From: Indioceanicola sp046045995
Lineage (GTDB): Bacteria; Pseudomonadota; Alphaproteobacteria; Azospirillales; Azospirillaceae
Length of the DNA: 21,173 nucleotides
Direction of reading: 5' to 3'
Assembly (NCBI GenBank): GCA_046045995.1
Contig: JBJOKR010000069.1
Location: 1 to 21,173 of the forward strand
This document shows positions 7,092 to 14,815 of this stretch, piece by piece. The stretch's first letter is position 1. Every line of letters begins with the position of its first letter. The position numbers were made by a program, and so were the translations under genes. The notes below the pieces were generated by a model. The model saw nothing but the letters and a program-made list of their open reading frames with translations, did no database searches and had not been told where the DNA came from.

Positions 7092-7440
7092 GCCTTTTTG
7101 ACCATCACCACCCCTCGGTGCATGCATCACCGGCCTGCCCGGCGCATCACAGCAGTGGCGGGAGAGGCGATGGAATAGCCGATTTCGCCAGTTCCTGGCA
7201 CCCCACCCTGCCCTGGCCGGCTCTGTCGCCCTTCTGCCCGTGCCCCGATGCCGCGGGAATGCAGGAAGGATGACGGGATCATCGGCCCTGGCATGGACCT
7301 TGCTTCCTCTTCTGGTCAGGAGCGGTCAGCCACCGCCCCCGCTGCCCAGGCTTCCGGGCGGGGTCACGCCGGTTTGCCCGCCCGGGCTTCAGCGGCATGA
7401 CACATCTGCTGTCCTTGATTGCGATCCCTGTACCATCCTT

Positions 7441-7473
7441 GCCCCGCCGGTCCATCCGGCGGGGCATTTTCTT
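7441..7473 (+). terminator. Intrinsic terminator, tandem copy 1
   Basis: A perfect 10-bp GC-rich stem (7441-7465, loop TCCAT) is followed by ATTTTCTT, pointing + . The opposite strand has no T-run. No + strand gene is visible upstream. Confidence 0.7.
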
Positions 7474-7480
7474 GGGCCTT

Positions 7481-7513
7481 GCCCCGCCGGTCCATCCGGC
7501 GGGGCATTTTCTT
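7481..7513 (+). terminator. Intrinsic terminator, tandem copy 2
   Basis: Identical to copy 1: stem 7481-7505 followed by ATTTTCTT. Confidence 0.7.
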
Positions 7514-7520
7514 GGGCCTT

Positions 7521-7553
7521 GCCCCGCCGGTCCATCCGGCGGGGCTTCCTTTT
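7521..7553 (+). terminator. Intrinsic terminator, tandem copy 3
   Basis: The same stem (7521-7545), but followed by TTCCTTTT, so the tail has diverged while remaining T-rich. Confidence 0.7.
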
Positions 7554-7758
7554 GCCGGCATCCCGGGCCGGTCCCCGTCTTTCCCCGATGCGGCCGCGTT
7601 TTCGCCGCGAAGCACGGCCAGCCTTTGTTCCGGGCTTCAGACCAGCCGGAGGTAGCGCGAAGGGGGTAATCCCCTGCTTCTCACACCGTCGCGGGTCGAC
7701 CGAATGACAGGATGGCGGCGTCGGGGCGGCCGGTGCCGCGCGGTGGACGGGGGCGAAC

Positions 7759-8619
7759 ATGGGCAGGTACGGGCGATTGATGGGCACGGCGATCGCCATA
7801 ACCCTGGCAGCCACGGCATCCGCCGGTGCGGCGGAAATCACCGGGACCCGGCCGGGCTTTCCGCTGCTGGCCCTGCCCGCGCCCGAAGGCGGCGTGGATC
7901 AGGGGAAGGACGCTGTACGGTCGACCCTGGGCAATCTGGCCGACCGGTTCCTGCGCCACCTGCGCGGGGGATCCCCCGGCGTGACCACCGTCCCCCCCGG
8001 CAGGCGGGCCGCCACCATGATGGAAACGCTCAGCCTGGGGACCGTGGCGGTGCGCGACCTGCGCCTGTCGGCCAATCCCCTGGCCTATGACACCCGTGGG
8101 TTGAGTGCTGGCGCCGACCTGACGACGCTGGGGCTGGACAGCCGCCTGTCGGTCCAGGTCGGCACGGAACGGATGGGCCAGACGCTGACACTGGCCGGCG
8201 ATTGCGGGCGGCTGTGGCTGCCGACGGAGGTGCGGGCCGACCTGGGCGCGCGGACGACGCCCAGCAAGGGGGCGGACGCGGCATGGACCGGCGGTGTCCG
8301 CACGGCCTGGGGAACGGCCTGCGCCAAGGGGGCGACCGGCTGGCGCCTGACCGCGGGCTTGCGCGATACGGGGCCGGAGCGGACGGGCAGCGTCGGCCTG
8401 GAATACCGCCCGGACCGCTTCGGCCCCCTGCCCGCCTGGACCGGCCTGACGGCCTTCAACGCCGACCTGAACGGCGATGCGGCGGAGCTGGGGGCGGAGA
8501 TGGACCTGGGCCGGTTGGGCGTGACCCTGGGAGCCACGCCCGTCCGCCTGAAGGCAGGCGCCGGCTGGGAAGAGGATGGCAGCCGCTCCCTGCGCCTGGG
8601 CACCAGCTTGCGGTTCTGA
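7759..8619 (+). CDS. Exported, probably outer-membrane beta-barrel protein
   Basis: A 286-residue protein of unknown family. Seen: an N-terminal signal peptide with a hydrophobic core (IAITLAATASAG) and probable cleavage after GAA near residue 25. The second half alternates Gly/aromatic/polar strands typical of membrane beta-strands (RLTAGLRDTGPERTGSVGLE, then LGVTLGATPVRLKAGAGWEE). The last residues are SLRLGTSLRF, ending in Phe, as outer-membrane barrel proteins usually do. There are two Cys, in GDCGRLW and TACAKG. The start at 7759 is a choice between two in-frame ATGs (7759 and 7780); neither has a strong Shine-Dalgarno. It converges with purH, 33 bases apart. A barrel with a short N-terminal soluble part is inference; the substrate or role is unknown. 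Confidence 0.65.
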   Translation: MGRYGRLMGTAIAITLAATASAGAAEITGTRPGFPLLALPAPEGGVDQGKDAVRSTLGNLADRFLRHLRGGSPGVTTVPPGRRAATMMETLSLGTVAVRDLRLSANPLAYDTRGLSAGADLTTLGLDSRLSVQVGTERMGQTLTLAGDCGRLWLPTEVRADLGARTTPSKGADAAWTGGVRTAWGTACAKGATGWRLTAGLRDTGPERTGSVGLEYRPDRFGPLPAWTGLTAFNADLNGDAAELGAEMDLGRLGVTLGATPVRLKAGAGWEEDGSRSLRLGTSLRF

Positions 8620-8652
8620 TGGCCAGCGGTTCCAGACCACCCCCACCCGGCA

Positions 8653-10239
8653 TCAGTGCCGGAAGTGGCGCATCCCGGTGACGACCATGGCCAGGCCGCG
8701 TTCATCGGCGGCGGCGATCACCTCCGCATCGCGCATCGACCCGCCCGGCTGGATAACCGCCGTGACACCCGCCTCCGCCGCGGCGATCAGCCCGTCGGCG
8801 AAGGGGAAGAAAGCGTCGGAGGCGACGACGCTGCCCTTCGTTCCGGGTTCGGAAAGACCAGCCGCCTGGGCGGCATCGCGGCTTTTCCAGGCGGCGATGC
8901 GGCAACTATCCACCCGGCTCATCTGCCCCGCCCCGATGCCCACCGTGGCCCCGTCCTTGGCATAGACGATGGCGTTGGATTTCACATGCTTCGCAACCCG
9001 GAAGGCGAAGAGGAGATCCGCCAGCTCCGCCGGACCGGGTGCGCGCTTCGTCACCACCGTCAGCCCTTCCAGGGAAACCCGGCCCGCATCGCGGGACTGC
9101 AGCAGGAACCCGCCGGACACCGACTTGTGGTACAGGCCGGGGGCGGCAGGATCGGGCATGGCCCCGGTCAGCAGGACGCGGAGATTCTTCTTCGTGGCCA
9201 GGAGCTTGCGCGCCTCCTCCTCCGCGTCGGGGGCGATCACCACCTCCGCGAACAGCTTCGCGATCTCCTCCGCCGTGGCGGCGTCCAGGGGGCGGTTGGT
9301 GGCGATGATGCCGCCGAAGGCGCTGACCGGGTCGCAGGCCAGCGCCCGGGCATAGGCCTCGCGGATCGTCTCCCCCTCCGCAACGCCGCAGGGATTGGCG
9401 TGCTTGATGATGGCGATGGCCGGGCGATCGAACTCCGCCACCAGCTCGAAGGCGGCATCCGTGTCGTTCAGGTTGTTGTAGGAAAGCTCCTTGCCCTGGA
9501 GCTGGGTCGCCGTGGCGATGCCGGGCCGCGCCTCCCCCGTCACATAGAAGGCGGCGGACTGGTGCGGGTTCTCCCCATAGCGCAGGGTCTGGCGCAGCTC
9601 ACCCGCGATGGTGACGCGCTGGGGATAGGCCTCCCCCAGTTGGCCGGCGAACCAGGCGCCGATGGCGGCATCATAGGCCGCCGTGCGGGCATAGGCCTTG
9701 GCGGCCAGGTGGCGGCGGAAATCCAGGCGGGTCTGCCCGTCATTCCCGTCCAGTTGGGCCAGCAGCTCGGCATAATCGGCCGGGTCGGTGACGATGGCGA
9801 CGAAATCGTGGTTCTTCGCCGCCCCGCGGATCAGGGAGGGGCCGCCGATATCGATGTTCTCGATACAGGTTTCAAAGTCCGCCCCCTTCGCCACCGTCGC
9901 CTCGAAGGGGTAGAGGTTGACGACGACCAGGTCGATGCCGGGGATGTCATGGTCGGTCATGGCCTGCATATGGCCGGGCAGGTCGCGCCGGGCCAGGATG
10001 CCGCCATGGATCTTCGGGTGCAGGGTCTTCACCCGACCGTCCATCATCTCCGGGAAGCCGGTATGGGTCCCCACCTCCGTCACCGGGATGCCGGCATCGG
10101 TCAGGGCCTTGGCCGACCCGCCGGTGGACAGGATCTGCACACCGCGCCCGTGGAGGGCCCGGCCCAGGTCGAGAAGCCCCGCCTTGTCGGAGACGGAGAT
10201 GAGGGCGCGGCGCAGGGGCACGAGATCGGGGGAGGACAT
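8653..10239 (-). CDS. purH: Bifunctional AICAR transformylase / IMP cyclohydrolase
   Basis: Family knowledge: PurH catalyses the last two steps of IMP synthesis, formylating AICAR with 10-formyl-tetrahydrofolate and then closing the ring; it is a cytoplasmic dimer. Seen: 528 residues, full length. The N-terminal cyclohydrolase (MGS-like) domain carries ALISVSDKAGL, ILSTGGSAKAL, GRVKTLHPKIHGGIL and VVVNLYPFEATV. The C-terminal transformylase carries RYGENPHQSAAFY, GKELSYNNLNDTDAA, the catalytic Lys-His region IIKHANPCGVA, VGIGAGQMSRVDSCRIA, SDAFFPFADGL and the terminal MVVTGMRHFRH. It is the last gene of a - operon; the small membrane-protein gene stops 3 bases before its ATG, suggesting coupled translation because no strong Shine-Dalgarno is visible. 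Confidence 0.98.
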   Translation of the reverse strand: MSSPDLVPLRRALISVSDKAGLLDLGRALHGRGVQILSTGGSAKALTDAGIPVTEVGTHTGFPEMMDGRVKTLHPKIHGGILARRDLPGHMQAMTDHDIPGIDLVVVNLYPFEATVAKGADFETCIENIDIGGPSLIRGAAKNHDFVAIVTDPADYAELLAQLDGNDGQTRLDFRRHLAAKAYARTAAYDAAIGAWFAGQLGEAYPQRVTIAGELRQTLRYGENPHQSAAFYVTGEARPGIATATQLQGKELSYNNLNDTDAAFELVAEFDRPAIAIIKHANPCGVAEGETIREAYARALACDPVSAFGGIIATNRPLDAATAEEIAKLFAEVVIAPDAEEEARKLLATKKNLRVLLTGAMPDPAAPGLYHKSVSGGFLLQSRDAGRVSLEGLTVVTKRAPGPAELADLLFAFRVAKHVKSNAIVYAKDGATVGIGAGQMSRVDSCRIAAWKSRDAAQAAGLSEPGTKGSVVASDAFFPFADGLIAAAEAGVTAVIQPGGSMRDAEVIAAADERGLAMVVTGMRHFRH

Positions 10240-10242
10240 GGG

Positions 10243-10467
10243 TCAGGGTCTCGGTTGGGGTGGGTCGGTACGGTCGGTACGGGAGGGATCGGTCGGGGAA
10301 GGCTCTGCGGGGCGGCCGGTCATGCCGGCCTGAAGCTCGCCGGGGGTTTTCAGGCGCCCGCGGCGGCGCCGGGTGATCAGGGCGAAGGCCAGGGCCAGGC
10401 CCAGAACGATCGGGCCGCCGGCGATCGCGGCGAAATAAAGGATCTCGGAGAAATCGGGGCTGTCCAT
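10243..10467 (-). CDS. Small single-pass membrane protein
   Basis: A 74-residue protein I do not recognise. One transmembrane helix spans about residues 9-32 (ILYFAAIAGGPIVLGLALAF and on). It is followed by RRRRGRLK, which by the positive-inside rule puts the C-terminus in the cytoplasm. The tail is low-complexity Pro/Asp/Thr/Arg (SPTDPSRTDRTDPPQPRP). The gene sits between the heparinase-like gene (27 bases upstream) and purH (3 bases downstream) on the same strand, so it is part of that transcript. Its position in the operon and the clear membrane helix argue for a real gene; its function is unknown. Confidence 0.7.
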   Translation of the reverse strand: MDSPDFSEILYFAAIAGGPIVLGLALAFALITRRRRGRLKTPGELQAGMTGRPAEPSPTDPSRTDRTDPPQPRP

Positions 10468-10494
10468 CGGGGGCGTCTCACCATCGTGGGGGTC

Positions 10495-12270
10495 TCACGT
10501 GGTCAGGCCGGTGGCACGGGCGGAACCGCCGTCCCCGTCGGTGGTGCCGGGGCCCTGGGCGGCGGGCTTCTCCCGCCGCAGGGCCCATTTCACCGTGGTC
10601 ACGCCCGGCAGGGCGGTTCCGCGGATGACAAGCTGGACGGATTTGCGCGGGTCCACCCCGCTGCCGAGATAGACGCTTTCCGCCAGCTCCAGCACACCGC
10701 CGCGGACGCGGAAGCGCCAGCCTTGGCCTGACGCCCCCCTCAACAGCGCAGCGTCCCCGGCGTTCAGCAGGCCCACCTGGACGGCGGGATGCAGGTGGAA
10801 GCAGATGGTGAAGGGGGTGGCCCCGCCATTGGCCGGGCCCGGCCCCTCCAGCGTATCCTCCCCGCGCAGATCCTCCCCCGTTTCGAACAGGAACAGGCGG
10901 CGGCGGTGGACCAGGCCGTGGCTCTCCCGCCAGCCGTCATGGGCGGCCTCCACCAGGGTGCCGGTCTCCCCGTCCTGGCGCACCACCTCCACCTTGGCGG
11001 GGCGGCGGCCCAGGCCCCCATCCTCCTTCACCGCGGCGGAATTGGTGTCGGCCAGGACCAGGGTGCTGTGGGCGGCGGTGGCGGCAAGGCCGGTGCGCCA
11101 GGGCCCCACCTGGGAGGGATGGCCGCCGCAATTCACGATCAGCCGTTCCCGCCCCACCGACATCTCGAAGGACAGGGTGCCGGCATGGGCCACCTCATCC
11201 AGGCCGGGGGGCGGGGGCGCGCCGGTGTCCATCAGAATGCAGGCCCGCCCGCCGGTCAGCCGTTCGAACCCGATATGGGGCAGGGATTTCAGCGGCCGGC
11301 CCTTGGCATCCGCCTGGCCCAGCACCGTGTCGATCAGGACCCCGGCCTCACCGCCATTGGCACTACCGGTGCCGCCGCCCCCGCTGGAACCGCCGGTTCC
11401 ACCGGTGCCGTTGAACAGCGCCAGGCCGCCGTCGCCGTGGCGGAAGAAGCGCAGGGTGGGCGCCATCCGGTCGATAGCGTGCTGCACCGCCTCCGGTGCG
11501 GCAGCGCGGGCGGCGCGGTAGCAGGACCGCAGATCCACCAGATGGCGCAGCACCTGGAGCTGCACCGCCGGGGACCGTTCCACATGGCCCCCGTCGGGCA
11601 AGATCTGGCGGGGCAGTTCGCGCACAAGCAGGCGGCTGGCCGTCACCTCCGCCCCGTCGAATCCTGGCAGGCACAGCCCGCCATAGATCATCCCCTTCAG
11701 CCCCAGCAGCAGGGCATGGCCCTTCAGCCGCCCGGGCACCGCCTTCTGCAGATGGCGCATCTGCCGGGCCATGCTGTCGAAGATGCGGGCGCGCAGGGCA
11801 TCGTCGGCGCTGGCCAGGAAGAAATCATGCTGGCCGATCCAGGCGCAGAGGCGGGCCGCCGTCACATCGGGGGCCCAGGCCACCGGGCTCCAGCGCCCAT
11901 GCCGTTCGATCCACAGGTCCACCAGCAGCCGGGCCTGACGCCGCGCCGCATCCCCGCCGACGGCGCGCAGATCGCGCAACCAGTCGAAGCCGTGCATCTC
12001 CCCCAGCCAGGCGGGGCCGGCGGCATCGTCAAGCCAGGGGGGCTGTTCGCCGGACAGGGTCTGGCCCGCGAAGCGAAAGACATTGTTCAGCAGCTCCACC
12101 CCGCGCCCGGCATCCCCCGGCCAGGGATCGGGCGGCACGGCGGACAGGCCGGTGGGTGCGCGACCGGACAGGGTGGTCAGGCTGTACAGCGCCGTCCCTC
12201 GCAGCCAGGCGCGGCTGCCCGCCGTGAACCGCCGATGCAGCCGGCCGGGACGGGGGGAGCCCTTTGCCAT
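10495..12270 (-). CDS. Heparinase II/III-family protein
   Basis: Family knowledge: heparinase II/III-like proteins combine an alpha-alpha toroid with a beta-sandwich and include lyases of acidic polysaccharides. Conserved alphaproteobacterial members next to rpe and purH have no proven substrate known to me. Seen: 591 residues. The helical half carries WIERHGRWSPVAWAPDVTAAR, RLKGHALLLGLKGMIYGGL and LPDGGHVERSPAVQLQVL (about 225-242). The C-terminal half carries HAGTLSFEMSVGRERLIVNC and GPWRTGLAATAAHSTLVLAD. There is no signal peptide. A Gly/Ser-rich run (about residues 288-310) interrupts the centre. The start at 12270 lies 11 bases after the rpe stop; the frame continues upstream, but that part overlaps rpe and is not family-like. 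It is the second gene of the rpe-purH operon. Confidence 0.88.
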   Translation of the reverse strand: MAKGSPRPGRLHRRFTAGSRAWLRGTALYSLTTLSGRAPTGLSAVPPDPWPGDAGRGVELLNNVFRFAGQTLSGEQPPWLDDAAGPAWLGEMHGFDWLRDLRAVGGDAARRQARLLVDLWIERHGRWSPVAWAPDVTAARLCAWIGQHDFFLASADDALRARIFDSMARQMRHLQKAVPGRLKGHALLLGLKGMIYGGLCLPGFDGAEVTASRLLVRELPRQILPDGGHVERSPAVQLQVLRHLVDLRSCYRAARAAAPEAVQHAIDRMAPTLRFFRHGDGGLALFNGTGGTGGSSGGGGTGSANGGEAGVLIDTVLGQADAKGRPLKSLPHIGFERLTGGRACILMDTGAPPPPGLDEVAHAGTLSFEMSVGRERLIVNCGGHPSQVGPWRTGLAATAAHSTLVLADTNSAAVKEDGGLGRRPAKVEVVRQDGETGTLVEAAHDGWRESHGLVHRRRLFLFETGEDLRGEDTLEGPGPANGGATPFTICFHLHPAVQVGLLNAGDAALLRGASGQGWRFRVRGGVLELAESVYLGSGVDPRKSVQLVIRGTALPGVTTVKWALRREKPAAQGPGTTDGDGGSARATGLTT

Positions 12271-12281
12271 GCCGGGCGCTC

Positions 12282-12944
12282 TCAGCCCTGGTCGCCGCGT
12301 AGGCGGCGCATGTTGGGGCCATAGGCATCCGGCCCGCCCTTGAAGGTGGCGGTGCCGGCGACCAGCACATCGGCTCCTGCCGCGATACACAGCGGCGCCG
12401 TTTCAGCCGTCACCCCGCCATCCACCTCCAGGTCGATCGCGCGGCCGATGCGGTCGATCCGGGCGCGCAGGGCGCGGATCTTGTCCAGCTGGCTGGCGAT
12501 GAAGGACTGGCCGCCGAAACCGGGATTGACCGACATGACCAGGACCAGGTCCACCTCCGCCAGCAGGTAATCCACCATCTCCACCGGGGTATGGGGGTTC
12601 AGCACGATGCCAGGCTTCTTGCCGAGGGACCGGATCAGCTGGATGGTGCGGTGGGGATGGGGCCCCGCCTCCGGATGGAAGCTGATGATGTCCGCCCCTG
12701 CCTCGGCGAAGGCCTGGATATAGGGATCGACCGGCGCGATCATCAGATGCACGTCGAAGGGCTTGGCCGTATGGGGCCGCAGCGCCTTCACCACGGCCGG
12801 GCCGATGGTGATGTTGGGGACGAAATGCCCGTCCATCACATCCACATGGATGTAATCGGCCCCCGCCGCGTCGATCGCCCGCACCTCTTCCCCCAAGCGG
12901 GCGAAATCGGCGGACAGGATGCTGGGCGCGATCTTGACGGGCAT
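12282..12944 (-). CDS. rpe: Ribulose-phosphate 3-epimerase
   Basis: Family knowledge: Rpe interconverts ribulose 5-phosphate and xylulose 5-phosphate in the pentose phosphate and Calvin pathways, as a metal-dependent TIM barrel. Seen: 220 residues, standard length, with the whole set of signatures: IAPSILSADFARLGEE near the N-terminus, HVDVMDGHFVPNITIGP (metal ligands and catalytic Asp, about 33-49), DVHLMI (64-69), ISFHPEA, VMSVNPGFGGQSF (about 136-148) and EVDGGV with its second catalytic Asp (about 173-178), then the phosphate-binding AGADVLVAGTATF. GGAGG lies about 12 bases before the ATG, slightly far. It is the first gene of the operon running to purH. A strong GC hairpin sits in its leader. 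Confidence 0.98.
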   Translation of the reverse strand: MPVKIAPSILSADFARLGEEVRAIDAAGADYIHVDVMDGHFVPNITIGPAVVKALRPHTAKPFDVHLMIAPVDPYIQAFAEAGADIISFHPEAGPHPHRTIQLIRSLGKKPGIVLNPHTPVEMVDYLLAEVDLVLVMSVNPGFGGQSFIASQLDKIRALRARIDRIGRAIDLEVDGGVTAETAPLCIAAGADVLVAGTATFKGGPDAYGPNMRRLRGDQG

Positions 12945-12973
12945 GGGGGCGCAGGCCTCCGGTCAGACGGGAA

Positions 12974-12996
12974 CGGCACCGGGACGCCCGGTGCCG
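12974..12996. other. 10-bp GC hairpin in the rpe leader
   Basis: CGGCACCGGG / CCCGGTGCCG with a 3-base loop, 30 bases upstream of the rpe ATG. There is no T-run on either side, so it is not a classic terminator. A stem in the mRNA leader or a barrier between matB and the rpe operon are both possible. Confidence 0.5.
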
Positions 12997-13091
12997 GAAC
13001 ATACCCCGGTTCCTACCAAGGACATCGACCGGGTGGCAAGCCCACGAGCAGCCGCACATGCGTGCCCATCACCGCACACAGGCCAGACAAA

Positions 13092-13166
13092 TGTCGGCCC
13101 TCGCTCCGCTCGCAGCGACCTACAGGGGGTCGTAGGTCGCTGCGAGGGCGAAGCCCGAGGGGTGAC
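13092..13166. repeat. REP-like pair, subfamilies A and B (copy 3)
   Basis: Unit A on the minus strand (13092-13123) and unit B on the plus strand (13132-13166) are arranged head to head: their GTAG heads (CTAC at 13120-13123 and GTAG at 13132-13135) face each other, 8 bases apart. In copies 1 and 2 the heads face outward. Unit B keeps the GGGC-GAA-GCCC inner stem. It lies 31 bases past the matB stop. Confidence 0.85.
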
Positions 13167-13196
13167 AGTCCTTCGCGGGGATGCGCCCCGGGCCTG

Positions 13197-14744
13197 TCAG
13201 CCCGTGAACGTCGCCTTGTGCGTCTCGCGCAGCAGGGCCTTCTGCACCTTGCCCATCTGGTTGCGGGGCAGTTCGTCCACGAACCAGACGCGCTTCGGCA
13301 CCTTGAAATTCGCCAGGTCCCCCTTCACCGCGGCGATGATCGCTTGGTCGCTCAGGTCGTCGCGGCCGGGCCGCTTCTGCACGATGGCGGCCACCGCCTC
13401 CCCGAAATCGGGGTGGGGGATGCCGATGACAGCGCTTTCAACGACACCGTCGATGCCGTCGATCACCGTTTCGATCTCCTTGGGGTAGACGTTGAACCCG
13501 CCGGAGATGATCAGGTCCTTCGCCCGGCCGACGATGTGGACATAGCCGCGCCCGTCCACCTTGCCCACGTCCCCGGTGATGAAGAAGCCGTCGGCGCGCA
13601 TATCCTCCGCCGTCTTCTCCGGCTTGTTCCAATAGCCCTTGAACAGGTTGGGGCCGCGGAATTCGATCACGCCGATCTCCTCCACCCCCGCCTCCGCGCC
13701 ATCCTCCTTGACGATGCGCAGCTGCACCCCCGGCAGGGGGAAGCCCACGGTGCCGGGTACGCGGTCCCCGTCATAGGGGTTGGAGGTGATCATCCCCGCC
13801 TCCGTCATGCCGTAGCGTTCCAGGATGGCATGGCCCGTGCGGGCCTGGAACTCCCGGTGGGTATCGGCCAGAAGGGGTGCCGATCCGCTGATGAACAGGC
13901 GCATGTGGGCCACCAGGTCGCGGCTGAACCCCGGATGGGCCAGCAGGCGGGTATAGAAGGTGGGCACGCCCATCATCACCGTGGCCTGCGGCAGCAGCGC
14001 CACCACCCGGTCGGCATCGAACCTGGACAGGAACAACATCTCCGACCCGTTCAGCAGGGTCGTGTTGGTGGCGACGAACAGCCCGTGGACATGGAAGATG
14101 GGCAGGGCGTGCAGCAGCACATCCCCCGCCTGGAACCCCCACAGCCCATGCAGCGCCAGCGCGTTGGACGCCAGGTTGCCATGGCTGGTCATCGCCCCCT
14201 TGGACCGCCCCGTGGTGCCGGAGGTGTAGAGGATGGCGGCCAGGTCATCCGCCGCCATGGGCATTGTGTCGAAGGTCTTTGGCAGGTCGTGGGCCATGGC
14301 GGTCAGGGTGCCGTCACCTTCCGTCCCCAGCGTCAGGACATGGGGCACGCCGGCCTTGGCGGCCAGATCCGCCATCTCCGCCGCGTTCTCCGGCCGGCAG
14401 ATGACGACACGGGGGCCTGCATCCTCCAGGAAATAGGCCAGCTCCCCCTTCTGGTAGGCGGTGTTCAGGGGCAGGAAGACCGCGCCCGCCCGGATGACCG
14501 CCAGATAAAGGCACAGGTTCTCCGGGCTTTTCTCCACCTGCACGGCGACCCGGTCCCCCCGTGCCACGCCGAGGGAGACCAGGGCATGGGCGAAGCGGGC
14601 GGAGACACTGTCCACATCCCCATAGGTGTACCAGATGCCCTGGCGCGGTCCGTCCGCGATGGTCAGGAACCGCGCCGACCGGTCGGCCGGGAACCGGCTT
14701 TCGAACAGGTGGTACAGGTTCTCACTGACGGGGGTGGGGGCCAT
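13197..14744 (-). CDS. matB: Malonyl-CoA synthetase (malonate-CoA ligase)
   Basis: Family knowledge: MatB activates malonate with ATP and CoA through a malonyl-AMP intermediate, giving malonyl-CoA; it is a cytoplasmic member of the acyl-adenylate-forming enzymes. Seen: 515 residues with all core motifs: the ATP loop LYTSGTTGRSKGA (about 170-182), LPIFHVHGLF (about 214-223), GSAPL, ERYGMTEAGM (about 308-317), FFITGDVGKVDGRGY and GRAKDLIISGGFNVYPKEIE, and near the C-terminus the catalytic Lys in LPRNQMGKVQK. The ERYGMTEAGM and FHVHGLF forms match MatB rather than general fatty-acid ligases; another short dicarboxylate ligase is possible. A fair ribosome site, GGGAGAG, lies about 8 bases before the ATG. 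No malonyl-CoA decarboxylase or malonate carrier is in the window. Confidence 0.9.
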   Translation of the reverse strand: MAPTPVSENLYHLFESRFPADRSARFLTIADGPRQGIWYTYGDVDSVSARFAHALVSLGVARGDRVAVQVEKSPENLCLYLAVIRAGAVFLPLNTAYQKGELAYFLEDAGPRVVICRPENAAEMADLAAKAGVPHVLTLGTEGDGTLTAMAHDLPKTFDTMPMAADDLAAILYTSGTTGRSKGAMTSHGNLASNALALHGLWGFQAGDVLLHALPIFHVHGLFVATNTTLLNGSEMLFLSRFDADRVVALLPQATVMMGVPTFYTRLLAHPGFSRDLVAHMRLFISGSAPLLADTHREFQARTGHAILERYGMTEAGMITSNPYDGDRVPGTVGFPLPGVQLRIVKEDGAEAGVEEIGVIEFRGPNLFKGYWNKPEKTAEDMRADGFFITGDVGKVDGRGYVHIVGRAKDLIISGGFNVYPKEIETVIDGIDGVVESAVIGIPHPDFGEAVAAIVQKRPGRDDLSDQAIIAAVKGDLANFKVPKRVWFVDELPRNQMGKVQKALLRETHKATFTG

Positions 14745-14815
14745 GGGCGTTCTCTCCCGGAATCTGGTCTTGGCGGGTCTTGGCCGGTCGCGGCGGGCGG
14801 GACCTTATACCAGCG

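Larger units (their letters stand above)
7441..7560 (+). repeat. Three tandem 40-bp units, each with a hairpin
   Basis: Units start at 7441, 7481 and 7521. Units 1 and 2 are identical over 40 bases; unit 3 matches for the first 25 and then diverges. Each begins with GCCCCGCCGG-TCCAT-CCGGCGGGGC, a perfect 10-bp stem. The identity of units 1 and 2 suggests recent duplication or gene conversion. Confidence 0.95.
6933..7758. other. Long gene-free region (826 bp)
   Basis: It lies between divergent trcR and the outer-membrane protein gene. I find no credible protein: frames here are short or of shadow composition and lack ribosome binding sites. Supported contents are the trcR promoter and leader (6933-7091) and the triple hairpin repeat (7441-7560). 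The remaining stretches, about 7092-7440 and 7561-7758, show no feature I can name. The terminators point to a + strand transcript coming from within this region. Confidence 0.6.

Noticed and set aside
7441..7560. Possible CRISPR-like array
   Set aside because: The 40-bp units are directly adjacent with no unique spacers, and each is a hairpin plus T-rich tail, typical of terminators.
7240..7707. 155-codon frame running through the triple hairpin repeat
   Set aside because: No ribosome site, Pro/Arg-rich shadow composition, and it would translate straight through three terminators.
10260..10290. Short GGTCGGTACG-type direct repeats near the purH start
   Set aside because: They encode the low-complexity tail of the small membrane protein; no sign of an operator.
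8656..10731. A 691-codon open frame antisense to purH and the small membrane protein gene
   Set aside because: Same reason: the product is a low-complexity shadow and purH on the other strand is certain.
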